Positions 21,539 through 31,846 of a stretch of 64,000 bases of DNA are shown in pieces. A program made the translations under genes and the position numbers. The stretch comes from Xiphophorus maculatus. Its lineage: Eukaryota; Chordata; Actinopteri; Cyprinodontiformes; Poeciliidae. Every line of letters begins with the position of its first letter. Position 1 is the first letter of the stretch. The stretch is taken from the NCBI RefSeq assembly GCF_002775205.1, contig NC_036457.1, positions 3,408,475 through 3,472,474 of the forward strand. The letters are read 5' to 3'. The notes under the pieces were generated by a model. The model was not told where the DNA came from and did not search any database. It saw only the letters and a list, made by a program, of their open reading frames with translations.

Positions 21539-24500
21539 CTCTCCAAGTCCAGACCTGAGGGCCACAGACAGGGACCACCAGGACCAAAACCCCTTCCCAT
21601 CATTGGCAACCTGCTGCAGTTGGATGTTAAGAGACTTGACCAAGCATTCCTGAAGGTGAGACACAACTGATCTCAACATTCCTCTCTACTATATTTCATG
21701 TATTTTTGCAATTTACTTTCTTTTAAACTATTATACATCTTGTTTTTTTATCCATGCTTGCCCAGAACAAAAAATGGGTCCCTGTTGCACTAAAACCTGA
21801 TTATGTTAAACCGATCAAGTGGGGCTTTGAGAAGACAGAGCATACACATAATCAAATACTGAAGTAAAACGTTAGTCGCTCAGGTTTCCCTCCAGAAAAC
21901 CTGCTAAGTCTGATGGTAGAGCAGTGGGACAGTCAACCAGCAGCCCGCTGTGATTTTATATTAATGAATTTTGAAAATACAATAAACTTCAGCGGTCATT
22001 GTAATTTGGAAATAATAGCGTATGAGGCTGATGGGCAGGCACAGAAGTGGTGCAACAGGTGAGCACTCCTTCACGCCCAGTTCAATGTGTCATCGATAAA
22101 CCCAGTGTAATCTGCCATTACTGTCCCTGTTTATGGTGTATAAAAAAATCTTGCAATGCTTAGCCTGGTGACCCGCCAGGCTTATGACACACTGGGGATA
22201 AAACCATGATGGCAGTAGTAGCTCCTTTAGTGGCCTTATCTAGGAACAAAACACAGCTAAGCAGATCTGAGCCAGTATTCAAATCTATAAGGTGAAAGAG
22301 AGCACAATGTAAAGCACAATGTAGAGCAAATAAAAGATATTTACTGACATATGAGGCCCACGTTTCTGAGAAATTAATTAATTTGCATATTCATTTTTCC
22401 ATTATGCACACCTGGCTTCATCATAGCTTTCTAAGACGTATGGATCTGTGTTCACTGTCCACATGGGACCAAAGAAGATGGTGGTCCTGACAGGGTATAA
22501 GACGGTGAAAGAAGCATTTGTTAGTTATGCTGAGGAGTTTGGAGAACGGGAAGCACCCATCGTGGCTAAAGAAGCAAACCTGCATCATGGTACAGAATCT
22601 TTACAAATTCACATGTAGAGAAGTTAGTTATAGTTAGACATAGTTAGTTAGACTTATCTTATTAAACTGTTTTAAACAGGTATTGCGTGGACCAATGGAG
22701 ACTCCTGGAAGGAAATGCGCCGCTTTGCTTTGACCAACCTGAAGGACTTTGGGATGGGAAAGAAAGTATGTGAGGAGAAAATCATTGAGGAATGTCACGT
22801 CCTCATCCAGAAGTTGAAGGAGTTTAAAGGTAACAGCAGAGAGGAAGACAATATTATTGATATTGTTGCAAGATTTCACCATGAGAACTTTGTTCTTTAA
22901 CCTGAAGGATTATAGTTTAGTTAACTGCTGCTCAGAGTTACTCTTTGCAGTCCAACGTCAAAGTAAAACAATTTTCTGAATAGAGTTAATAAAGTGTTGA
23001 ATAATGATTTTCTGGTTCATTTGTTGCAGGTGAAGCTTTTGATTCATCCCAACATATAAACTATGCAGTTTGTAATGTAATCTGCTCCATGGTTTATGGC
23101 AAAAGATTTGAATATGATGATCTAGAGTTCACTACCGTTGTAAATCGAACAAACCAAGTCATTCAACTGTTGGGCTCGCCAGCAATACAGGTGTGACTGG
23201 ACTGTTTTTAAAGCATAAAATCTGTTAACGTTGGACTGAACAGAGAAGTCACTGTTTATGTTGTGTTCATCATCAGCTGTACAACATGTTCCCAAAGATT
23301 GGCAAGCTGGTGTTTTCAGCCAGAAAGAAAATGAGCGATATATTTGCTGCCAATAAACAGCATCATCTGATGCTGCTGAACCGTTTGAAAGAGACTCTCA
23401 GTCCACAGATGTGCAGAGGAGTTGCAGACGCTTTCCTCATCCGTCAACAGCAACTCAAGGTCAGAACCTATGTTACATAATTTACTGTTTATTCTCTCAG
23501 GACGCTGACAAGCTAATCAACCACTGCTGGAGTTCAGGCCACCGGTTCTGAATAATCACAAAATAAACATCAAGCCTGAAACCATAAAACCATAAAGAAA
23601 TGGTTTGTGGTTTGTAGGAAACACACACATGTTTGTTTACCACAAACAGGGAAATGTCTGAGTATTGATGTTCCTGATATTAGTGGAGCTGTTGACAGCT
23701 GGTTGCCATGGCAACGGGGGTGTCTGTGGGATAAGAGTGAAGCTGAGTGGTTGAAAGTTGTTCTTTACTTGTTTTACTGTTATTTGCTTTCTGTTGTGAA
23801 ACACTGAAGCCCGACTAATTCCTAAAAGTTCAATGAACAATGAAAACTGGACTAATAGGGCGTCCCGTGGTGGCGTAGTGGTTAGCGTGACCCGTATTTG
23901 GAGGCCTTGAGTCCTCGTCGCGGGTTCGACTCCCGGACCCGACGACATTTGCCGCATGTCTTCCCCCCTTTCCTTCCCCGTTTCCTGTCAGCCTACTATC
24001 ATATAAGGGACACTAGAGCCCACAAAAGACCCCCGGGAGGGGTAAAAAACCCCAAAACAAACTGGACTAATTGCCTTGTATTCATAAGTCATCAAGTAAG
24101 ATAAAAATACTTCAAAAAGTATTTATTGGAATGTCCCTTTCAGTGGCAATTATGTCAATTTTCATGAATTGTCCAGTATAAAAAAATAAATTGGTTTAGC
24201 TTTCTTTAGCAGCTTGAAAGAACAGACAGAAACCAAACTATTGGTAGATTCATTTCTAGAAAGAAAACAAGTTTACATATCAAAACTTTGGCAGATTTAA
24301 TCTAAGCCACATTTTAGAGATAAAAAATTAGGCCTGTTAGCCTTTGCTCAGCCAAACATTTTTGTGACAAATTCAAGCACAAAAACATTTTTCAATACTG
24401 ATGGTCCAATGGTTCAATACTGAACCATCGGACCAGTCTGCTTGTGGACTCAGTCTGTAGTAATGGTGCCAGTGACACTAGCTATAGCTGCTAATAGTCA

Positions 24501-25684
24501 CTGTCTTATCCAGTAATGTATATCAATGGTGCTCACCCTGGATGCATGACTGGCACACGTGGTGCTCCAACCCCAAAGCTCCAACAGAATCGGCGCCTAT
24601 GATTTCTCCATAATATACTGTATATCTACTGTATATCCGTCTTTTTCACACCACTAATAAAAATCATTCTTAAAGGGAATAACCTCTCTAAATGATCTTT
24701 ATATAGACAATAAGTTTGCCTCATTCGAACAGCTCACACAGAAATTTGACATTCACAAGTCACAGTTTTTCAGGTATTTACAATTGAGACATTTTGTAAT
24801 AATGTCAAACTCTGGATGTTTTCCTCTACATCCACCAACTTCTCTTGTTGATGAGGTTTTGATGTGCAAGTCTGTAACAAGACGCTCCATGAGTAGAGTC
24901 TATTCTCTGCTCAGTTCATTTAATGATACCAATTTAGATTCCTTGAGGGTCAAGTGGGAGATGGACTTGGAGGAGTCCATATCAGATACAGTTTGGCAAA
25001 AAATTATTCAAAATATCTATTCGTCCTCAATATGTCTGAAACATGTTATAGTTCAATTCAAGGTAGTACATCGTCTACACTGGTCTAAGGACAGATTGTG
25101 CAAACTCAAAAGGGACTTGGATCCGACATGTGATCGTTGTAAACAATCTCCAGCCACACGTTTACACACATTCTGGTCTTGTCCAAAGTTACACAGATAT
25201 TGGCAAGGCATTTTTGACACTTTTTCAGGAATATTTGGACAAACTGTCTGTCCATCACCACTCATCTCTCTCTTTGGGGTGGCTCCAGCAGAGAGTCCTC
25301 CTTCAGCAAACATCAGAGGACTGTGTTAGCTTTCTGCTCTCTACTGGCTAGAAGACTCATTCTTCTTCGATGGAAGGATCCACATCCTCCAATATATGGA
25401 CATTGGTTAAGAGAAGTTATGTCTTACATTCATTTAGAGAAGATCAGATATACTGTTAGGGGATCTGTAAACAAATTCTTTGACATCTGGCAGCCATTTA
25501 TATCTTATGTCGGGAATATTTCGGCAGATAACTTTGTGTAAAGGTCAAATATTGGTTCTTTGTGTGCAAACCTGTGCTCGGTATCGGCTGATGTATGAAT
25601 AAAAGGTGTATTCTTGTTGGGGTAGTAGATCCGGTATAGGAGAGGAGGGTTGGGAGGGACTTTTGTTGTATATTTCGTCAGTCT

Positions 25685-25731
<47 letters not shown>

Positions 25732-28700
25732 TGTATGTAAAAAATAATAAAAAGACCTTGATCAAAAAAAACAAAAAAAAACTGCAGGACAGCGACTGCT
25801 GCTGACCGACTCACCTGTTGTTAAGTGTGGTAAAATGTACAGTGACAAGTTCAATATATGAATATCTTGGTATTTCTATTCCTTTGTTCATTAAATGCTA
25901 GTGAAATGGAGGCAAACAATAGTCTGTAGCTAAGCTAACTATGCTAAATGGTTGATAGTCACACAGAGTCTACCCCCCTCTCTTGGAGAAAAATTGTGCT
26001 ACAAATTGACATTCATGTCTTTTTCTCTCTCTTATCTCTATTTTTTGTTGAAAACCTGACTTTATTATTTTTTTTAGACAGCATAGTAAAAACAGTCGTT
26101 CTGGGGCCTCATGCGTAAAGCGTGCGTGCGCACAAAAAATGTGCGGCGCCATATTTTACGCACAAGTTGGCATGTGTAAAAATTTACTTTGAGTAAATAT
26201 ACGCAAACTTTTTCTGTGGACAATATCAAACTATAAAGCGTGAAAACTAAAACACTGCAATCTGACTATATTCATTGTTATTTAGACCAAGTAGCATCAA
26301 ACCCGATGTTTTTTTCATAGTTTTAATATTTTATTGTTTAAAGGTAAACTGAACCGCATTTATCCTCAGACAATAACATGACACGCAGACAAAATAAAGA
26401 ACATAAAAATAAATTGATGTGAAAACTTCGCTCAAATGTAAATAGTACTTTTCCTCAGTTTTTGTCTCATAAAAATGTAACGCATTGGTCGGTGCATCGA
26501 AGCGCATGAAATGCATCTATGGAGTCATTTCCTTCTCACTAAAAAAGAAAACAGGGTTGGATCAACAGATTAAATCCAAACAAGTTTGATTATTTTAAGG
26601 TGATCAAGGTGTGCATACAATCACATGTACATAAGTAGCTACACATTGTAATTGTGTCACAGCGCTTCGGCTCTGACGGAGAACATCGCCAATGGAAGGA
26701 TTCAGAGGGAGCGACTGATCAGAGATCATATTGATCTGCTGGGAAATGTTGATGATGGTTTATTCGCGTTTAGATGGCCTGGACTGATCATCCTGGAGCT
26801 CCAAGCAAAACTTAAAGAAGGAGCCGTGCGGTACCGGTACCGGTCCAGCTGCAGCCATCCTTCAGTCGAGCCGCCCGCTTTGTGAATGCGCCTTTATGGA
26901 CAGAAATCATCTCTATTCAGTAAATGTACAACTTATGCACATGATTCTACTATTTAGAATAAACGTCCACATTCCCACTCAAAGGACTCTCTGACACGCT
27001 GTCATTCTTTAAATCCCTGCTGGACGCGATACTGTTCTAACAGGCATTTGCACGATCTCTTTATTTATTTTTAATTTGGATTTGTTTTTTCTTTAAAATG
27101 CATAATTTTTGTTTTGTGGGGTGACCTTGTGCCCTGAAAGCACATTTTATGTGAAATATAGAATTGTTGTTATTATAAATACTCATACTGCTACAAACAG
27201 GGACGTTGCCATGGTTACTGTTTCATGTGGTGGCAGACTTCTGGGTATTTATACTAATTTACTTATGTATTTAAGGGTGGCGACAGGGAGGACCAGCAAC
27301 TGCGCTCTATTATTGTCTAGTATTTGCCTTTACTATCTTTTTCTCTCAGGTCTCTCAGGTCATTAACATTAGCACAAACATTAGTAGTGCTCTACCCCCC
27401 ACTAGTGCTGATTAGCATTAGCATTAGGCTCAACTGTTACTGGTTTGCCCCTTTACCACCACAACAAGCCTATTTTCCTTCTGTGAAAAAAAGTCACCTC
27501 TGTTTTAAATGTTTTTTTTGTTGTTGTTGTTCTTTACTGTTCATTTAAAGCAGGGGTCTCAAACTCCAGTCCTCGAGGGCCGCTGTCCTGCAACTTTTAG
27601 TTGTGCCTCTGCTGCACCACACCTGAATAAAATAATTAGGTCATTAGCAAGACGCTGGAGAACTGATCTACACAAGGTAGATCAGTTCTCTAGTTCTTCT
27701 ACCTTGTGTAGAGAACTGATCTACACATTACCGTTTTCAACGGTAATGAAAACGGTACCATTTCATTACCATTAAATGAAATGGTAATTAAACCATCTCA
27801 TTCCAGCGTTTTGTACCTGTGGCACATTTAAAAACTGCAGGACTTAACCCAACTGAATTGGATGATTTTTTTAAAGATATTAAAATCCCTTCACTAAATT
27901 CTGATCTAACGAATTGGAAAGAAATTTTTCTTTAGCTGAGATTAACTCTGCAATTAAAAATCTGCAAAATGGAAAATCTCCAGGACCAGACGGTTTCCCG
28001 GCAGAATTTTTTAAGAAATTTTTGGATTTACTTTCTCCCCTGTTGCTATCAGTTTTTCAGGAGTCCCTGGCCACACATTTATTGCCGCTGTCTATGCGTC
28101 AGGCTGTAATTTCACTGCTTTTAAAGAAGGATAAAGATCCCCTTGAGCTGCAGCTCATACCGCCCAATATCGTTATTAAACACTGATGTTAAAATTCTCA
28201 CAAAGATGTTGGCAAAACGAGTCGAACGGATTATCCCTACAATTGTTTCACCTGACCAGACTGGTTTTATTAAAAATCGTCAATCCTTCTTTAATATCAG
28301 GCGGCTATTTAATGTGTTGTATACTTCTGCCCCGCCCAGTCACAACTGTAATGAAATTTTAATCTCGCTGGACGCTGAGAAAGCGTTTGACCGGGTGGAA
28401 TGGAACTATCTATTTAAGACCTTGGTGATGTTTAACTTCGGTCCTAAATTTGTTTCATGGGTGAAGTTGATTTATTCCTTGCCAATGGCAGCAGTACGCA
28501 CTAACAGTAATCTATCCAGTTATTTTGAATTGAAACGTGGGACGAGGCAGGGATGCCCACTCTCGCCACTTTTATTCGCAATTGCAATTGAACCACTTGC
28601 AGTGGCTTTGCGAAACAGCCCCAAAATTAAAGGTATTAATCGGTTTGGCACTGAACATAAAGTTTCCCTATACGCTGATGATACACTTCTTTATATCTCA

Positions 28701-29953
28701 GATCCCTTATCTAGTATTCCTGAGTTACTTATTTTACTTCAAAAGTTTGGAAACATTTCTGGCTATAAGGTTAACCTTCAAAAAAGTGAATCGATGCCTG
28801 TGACTCCAATGGAAGTGCAGCATATGGGTCCAGTTCCTTCGAAATTAGCCCTGCTAAATTTAATACACTACTAAGATAGCTATTTTACTACAATATTTTA
28901 TATACCTTCTACTTGAGCTAAGCAAATGGGAAAGTACTTTAGCATGACATGCGTTAGCCTTTGACTCCACATCGAACCGTTTTGGTTTTTTAAATCTCAG
29001 CTGATCTTCTGCAGGAATCTGGGATCACCGACAGTCACTACCACAACGACAACCTGCTGGTGACAGTCATGAACCTGTTCGCTGCTGGAACTGAAACTAC
29101 ATCAACTACCCTGAGATGGGCATTCCTGTATATGGCCAAATATCCAAAAATACAAGGTCAGGAACATCTAGTTCTAGATTATGTAAAAATAGAACAATGT
29201 GCTACAGAACTTATGGTTTCTGCAGATTATTTAAAGAGCTGTTGTATCCTTGTCATTTATTGACTTTGATCTTTCAGACCAGGTCCAGCAGGAGCTGAGG
29301 AATGTGATTGGAAGTCGGCAGGTTCAGGTTGAAGACAGACAGAACCTGCCTTTTACAGACGCCGTCATCCACGAGATACAGAGAATTGCCAACATTGCTC
29401 CTTTGGCAATTCCTCACAGGACTAGCCAAGACGTCACGTTCCAAGGTCATTTTATTGAGAAGGTGAGAAATTAGGCTTGATGGTGCACTATCAACAGCTA
29501 TTCCCTATATTTCAACATACAGCATATAAATGATGACTGATTTGTGTTTTTTAGGGAACTCCAGTAATTGCCGTTTTAACGTCCGTCTTGCAAGATGAGA
29601 GCGAATGGGAGAAACCGAACGTCTTTTATCCAGGCAACTTCCTCAGCAAAGATGGGAAGTTCCTCAAGCGAGACGCCTTCCTGCCTTTTTCAGCAGGTTA
29701 GCCTGATTATTGTCTTATATAGATCCTTACTCTACAGGCATTGGCTGAGGATGTGTTTCTAATAGGTCGCAGGGTTTGCCTTGGAGAGAGTCTGGCCAGA
29801 ATGGAGCTTTTCATCTTCTTCGCCACGCTCCTGCAGCACTTCCGATTTTCTCCTCCACCTGGAGTTACAGAGGAAGAACTCGATCTAGCTCCACGAGTTG
29901 GTGGTACTCTGAGCCCTCAACCTCACACGCTCTGTTTTATCCCTTTAAATTAA
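21449..29953 (+). CDS. cyp2k: Cytochrome P450 family 2, CYP2K-like (gene 3)
   Basis: Nine exons give 506 residues: 21449-21655, 22427-22589, 22680-22829, 23030-23190, 23277-23459, 29015-29156, 29278-29462, 29555-29696 and 29766-29953. All splice sites are GT-AG and all exon sizes equal those of gene 2. The PPGP hinge, AGTETT I-helix, EIQR and the FSAGRRVCLG haem loop are present. Differences from gene 2 include I-A-W-T for I-V-W-A in exon 3 (near substrate recognition site 1) and His for Leu in exon 6. Intron 5 has grown to 5.6 kb, against 1.3 kb in gene 2, by a 4.2 kb insert (24674-28859). The coding frame is unharmed, but splicing across the insert may be less efficient. A nearby AATAAA is near 30222. 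Confidence 0.94.
21811..22417 (+). other. Gene 3-specific block in intron 1
   Basis: Intron 1 matches gene 2 up to 21810 and again from about 22418. The 607 bp between share nothing obvious with gene 2's 1350-bp block at the same place. It contains a GCCTGGTGACCCGCCAGGC stretch that looks like repeat debris. No open frame of note. Confidence 0.55.
23858..24056 (+). mobile_element. tRNA-derived SINE in intron 5 of gene 3
   Basis: Orthologous in position to the SINE at 16097-16288, with the same A- and B-box-like stretches and the same flanks. It has small differences, including a few extra bases before the CATATAAGGGACAC part. Confidence 0.85.
24677..25782 (+). mobile_element. L1-like LINE, ORF2 C-terminus, 3' UTR and poly-A
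   Basis: An open frame runs from 24677 to 25329 and continues in another frame (25323-25541), so there is at least one frameshift. The protein matches the L1 ORF2 C-terminal part, with the zinc-knuckle-like [18 protein letters not shown]. After the stop come a (TG)n tract and an A-rich tail (25765-25782). It begins in mid-ORF exactly at the insert's left junction. Confidence 0.85.
25689..25730 (+). repeat. (TG)n microsatellite in the LINE 3' UTR
   Basis: An uninterrupted TG dinucleotide tract of about 21 units lies inside the L1 3' UTR. Confidence 0.95.
26105..26890 (+). mobile_element. PIF/Harbinger-type transposon relic
   Basis: The left part (26105-26160) has a GGGGCCTCATGCGTAAAGCG-like end rich in GCGTGCGTGCGCAC, typical of Harbinger termini in fish. 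26652-26885 encodes [22 protein letters not shown], which resembles the N-terminal part of Harbinger transposases. The catalytic part is absent and no matching right terminus was found. It is non-functional as it stands. Confidence 0.5.
27548..27660 (+). mobile_element. Non-autonomous hAT end (CAGGGGTCTCAAACTC family)
   Basis: The start CAGGGGTCTCAAACTCCAGT and the following CCTCGAGGGCCGCTGTCCTG are the recognised left end of a widespread teleost hAT-like element. The right end is missing; the sequence runs into the nested inverted repeats at 27658. Confidence 0.7.
27658..27785 (+). repeat. Chain of nested inverted repeats
   Basis: Perfect pairs are 27658-27671 with 27677-27690 (14 bp, 5-nt loop), 27667-27679 with 27699-27711 (13 bp), 27727-27735 with 27739-27747 (9 bp, 3-nt loop), 27731-27738 with 27748-27755 (8 bp) and 27757-27767 with 27775-27785 (11 bp, 7-nt loop). 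A third, direct-orientation copy of GAGAACTGATCTACACA lies at 27711-27727. The arms reuse the same short sequences, as expected from repeated snap-back copying. Confidence 0.9.
27806..28859 (+). mobile_element. L1-like LINE, reverse transcriptase part of ORF2
   Basis: The fragment encodes RT blocks in order: [42 protein letters not shown] and the YADD catalytic box near 28671. At least two frameshifts break it (near 27914 and 28146-28190). It ends without a tail at the insert's right junction, where in a normal L1 several hundred more codons would follow. Confidence 0.88.
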
Positions 29954-30674
29954 GGAGGAGACTATATGTGGAAAAACCCCATTTTGGTCACAGTAGAAGG
30001 AAGAAAAGGAGTTTCAGGAAGGAAGGTCTATAATGGAAACCTTCAAACTCTAGGGCAAACCTCTTGGCAGAACAAAGACAGGATCTCTCTTTCGTCTGTC
30101 ATTCATTTGGGCGACATCAGCGATACAACCTGAAATCTCCTCCTGCTGGCAGAGGAAAGGTCTGATTCTGCTTTTTGGATTGACAAACATCCATGGGACT
30201 GCATTGCATCTGCCCAGCCAAAGAAATAAACCTGAGTTTAGTCAGAATTCTGTAGAAGGAAACTTATAATTACAGGATCCCTAAGATTAGCATCAACAAA
30301 TCCATGATTTCTTACTTTTGCAAATTATTAAAATATCTATCAATGCAGTAATTGACAGACTAAGAATCAATTCAACATAAGGTCATGGATATCCAATTCA
30401 GTCAAACTACAGAGTATTAATTTATCAAAAATAAAATTGTGCCTTTGCACCGTGAAATAATACTTACAAAATCTCAATTAGTCTAAACTCTTCAGTACAA
30501 TCTTTGGTCTTTTTAGTTGCTAAGAGCTTTGTTCTAAAAAACATGACAGACTTTTATGTGAAAAAATAACTTGAGAAAACAAAATGAAAACAATGAAATG
30601 CCTAAGATGTACAGTGATACCTACAAAAATATAATATTGAGAAATATTTTTCAGTTTTTATTACATGTTAAGCC

Positions 30675-30699
30675 TTTATGTCTTGATTGCATATATATG
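30675..30699 (+). repeat. 25-nt arm of a perfect distant inverted repeat
   Basis: This arm starts TTTATGTCTTGATTGCATAT; its exact reverse complement is at 31224-31248, 524 nt away. The paralogous flank of gene 2 (near 19121) lacks it, so it is a small insertion here. Confidence 0.85.
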
Positions 30700-31349
30700 A
30701 CAATGATAATGACAATAAAGATTTATCTTATCTATCTTATCTTATCATTGATCTGAACTAAATCTAGTACAAAGTGATCTGTGGCTCATAGCAGCAGATC
30801 TGAGGACATTCAGAGACTTTAAAGGTCATTATTTCATAGTTTCATGGTTTCTCATAATACTGCATGACATATTTTAATAATTTAACTAATCGTCTCAAAC
30901 ACAGTCAGTTGGAGAAAGGAGACGTAAAATATAAGGAAAATATATGTTTGGATTTAATGCAACTGGTAGATTATCAGCGATTAAGAAAGTAAATATCACT
31001 TTTCTAACTACACCACTTATTTTATTTGACCACAAAGATAATTTACTTCTAATCTGCAGGTATAGTGGTGAACTCTTTGTTTCAAAAGGAAATATCAAAT
31101 ACTAGAAAGAAATGCAATATAGTAGTAAATTACGTTAATGTCTCACCAGTGTTGGGTTTTATTGTGAAAAAATGTGACACAAATTAAAATTGTCTGTATA
31201 TAGAAATTGGAGGGTTTCATATACATATATATGCAATCAAGACATAAAATGATGTGAATAAAATCTGTCCATAAATGTTTTACCACTCAGAAAACAGAAG
31301 ATGATAAATTTTTCATGTTTTGCTGTAATAAAGGTTTTTCTCCTGAAGT

Positions 31350-31846
31350 TTAGCGCCGTGTTGGTGCAGCAGGAAGACGAACAACAGTTTTATAGCTCGC
31401 AGAGGAAACATCACCAGGATCTCTGTTAACATGAATCTGACAAAAAAAAGACAACAGGAAAAAGAATTGTTGACTCTTAATCTAGAAGTAAAAATAAAGA
31501 GTTTATTATTTACAATTAAACATATAAAGTCAGAACTTTCTTTAAAGTTTACACTAAGCCTGTTCTGTTCAAAATAAGTTAGAGTTAACTGGAGCATTTA
31601 GAAAATGTTCTATTCTAAAGGTAATCAGTTACAGTTTCTTTCAGAAGAGCCATATTTTCCTGGAGCAAAGAATAAACAGTCTTTTATAATTTATACCAGA
31701 AAACCTTCTGAAGCTAAAGAAATGCTTCCCTTCAAGCCGAAACACCAACAGCAGAGTTAATGCTAGCAAGGCCGTTTCCTGTCCGCTCACAGCTGCAAGG
31801 CAATCCTCTGCTTCAGATCTGAAGATATTTTTGTTATTTCCTCTTC
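31350..31846 (-). CDS. Orphan cytoplasmic-tail exons of an IgSF receptor
   Basis: Two minus-strand exons are proposed. The first is 31791-31846 (56 bp, entered in phase 1, left in phase 0), encoding [G]RGNNKNIFRSEAEDCLAA. The second is 31350-31436 (87 bp, phase 0), encoding IHVNRDPGDVSSASYKTVV... and ending at a stop. Both have strong pyrimidine-rich acceptors and the first has a GTGAGC donor. The phase pattern equals that of the last two exons of genes B and C2. No Ig or membrane exon is seen between here and gene A's last exon at 33897, so this may be the remnant of a lost gene or an alternative tail for gene A. Chance cannot be excluded. Confidence 0.4.

Larger units (their letters stand above)
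24674..28859 (+). mobile_element. 4.2 kb composite insert in intron 5 of gene 3, flanked by TTAA
   Basis: Gene 2 has a single TTAA at the matching place (16869-16872). In gene 3, TTAA occurs at 24670-24673 and again at 28860-28863 with the insert between them. From left to right the insert holds an L1 3' end (24674-25782), about 2 kb of other DNA (Harbinger and hAT pieces, nested inverted repeats), then an L1 reverse transcriptase part (about 27806-28859) that stops exactly at the right junction. Both L1 parts point the same way, but their order is reversed relative to a normal L1. Confidence 0.85.

Noticed and set aside
25545-25814. Minus-strand open frames over the (TG)n tract
   Set aside because: They are products of the dinucleotide repeat and the LINE 3' UTR.
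24670-28863. piggyBac insertion, because of the TTAA at both ends
   Set aside because: The insert lacks piggyBac terminal repeats at either end, and both ends are L1 coding sequence.
30675-31248. 574-bp MITE bounded by the 25-bp inverted repeat
   Set aside because: The DNA between the arms is homologous to the 3' flank of gene 2, so it was not inserted as a unit.
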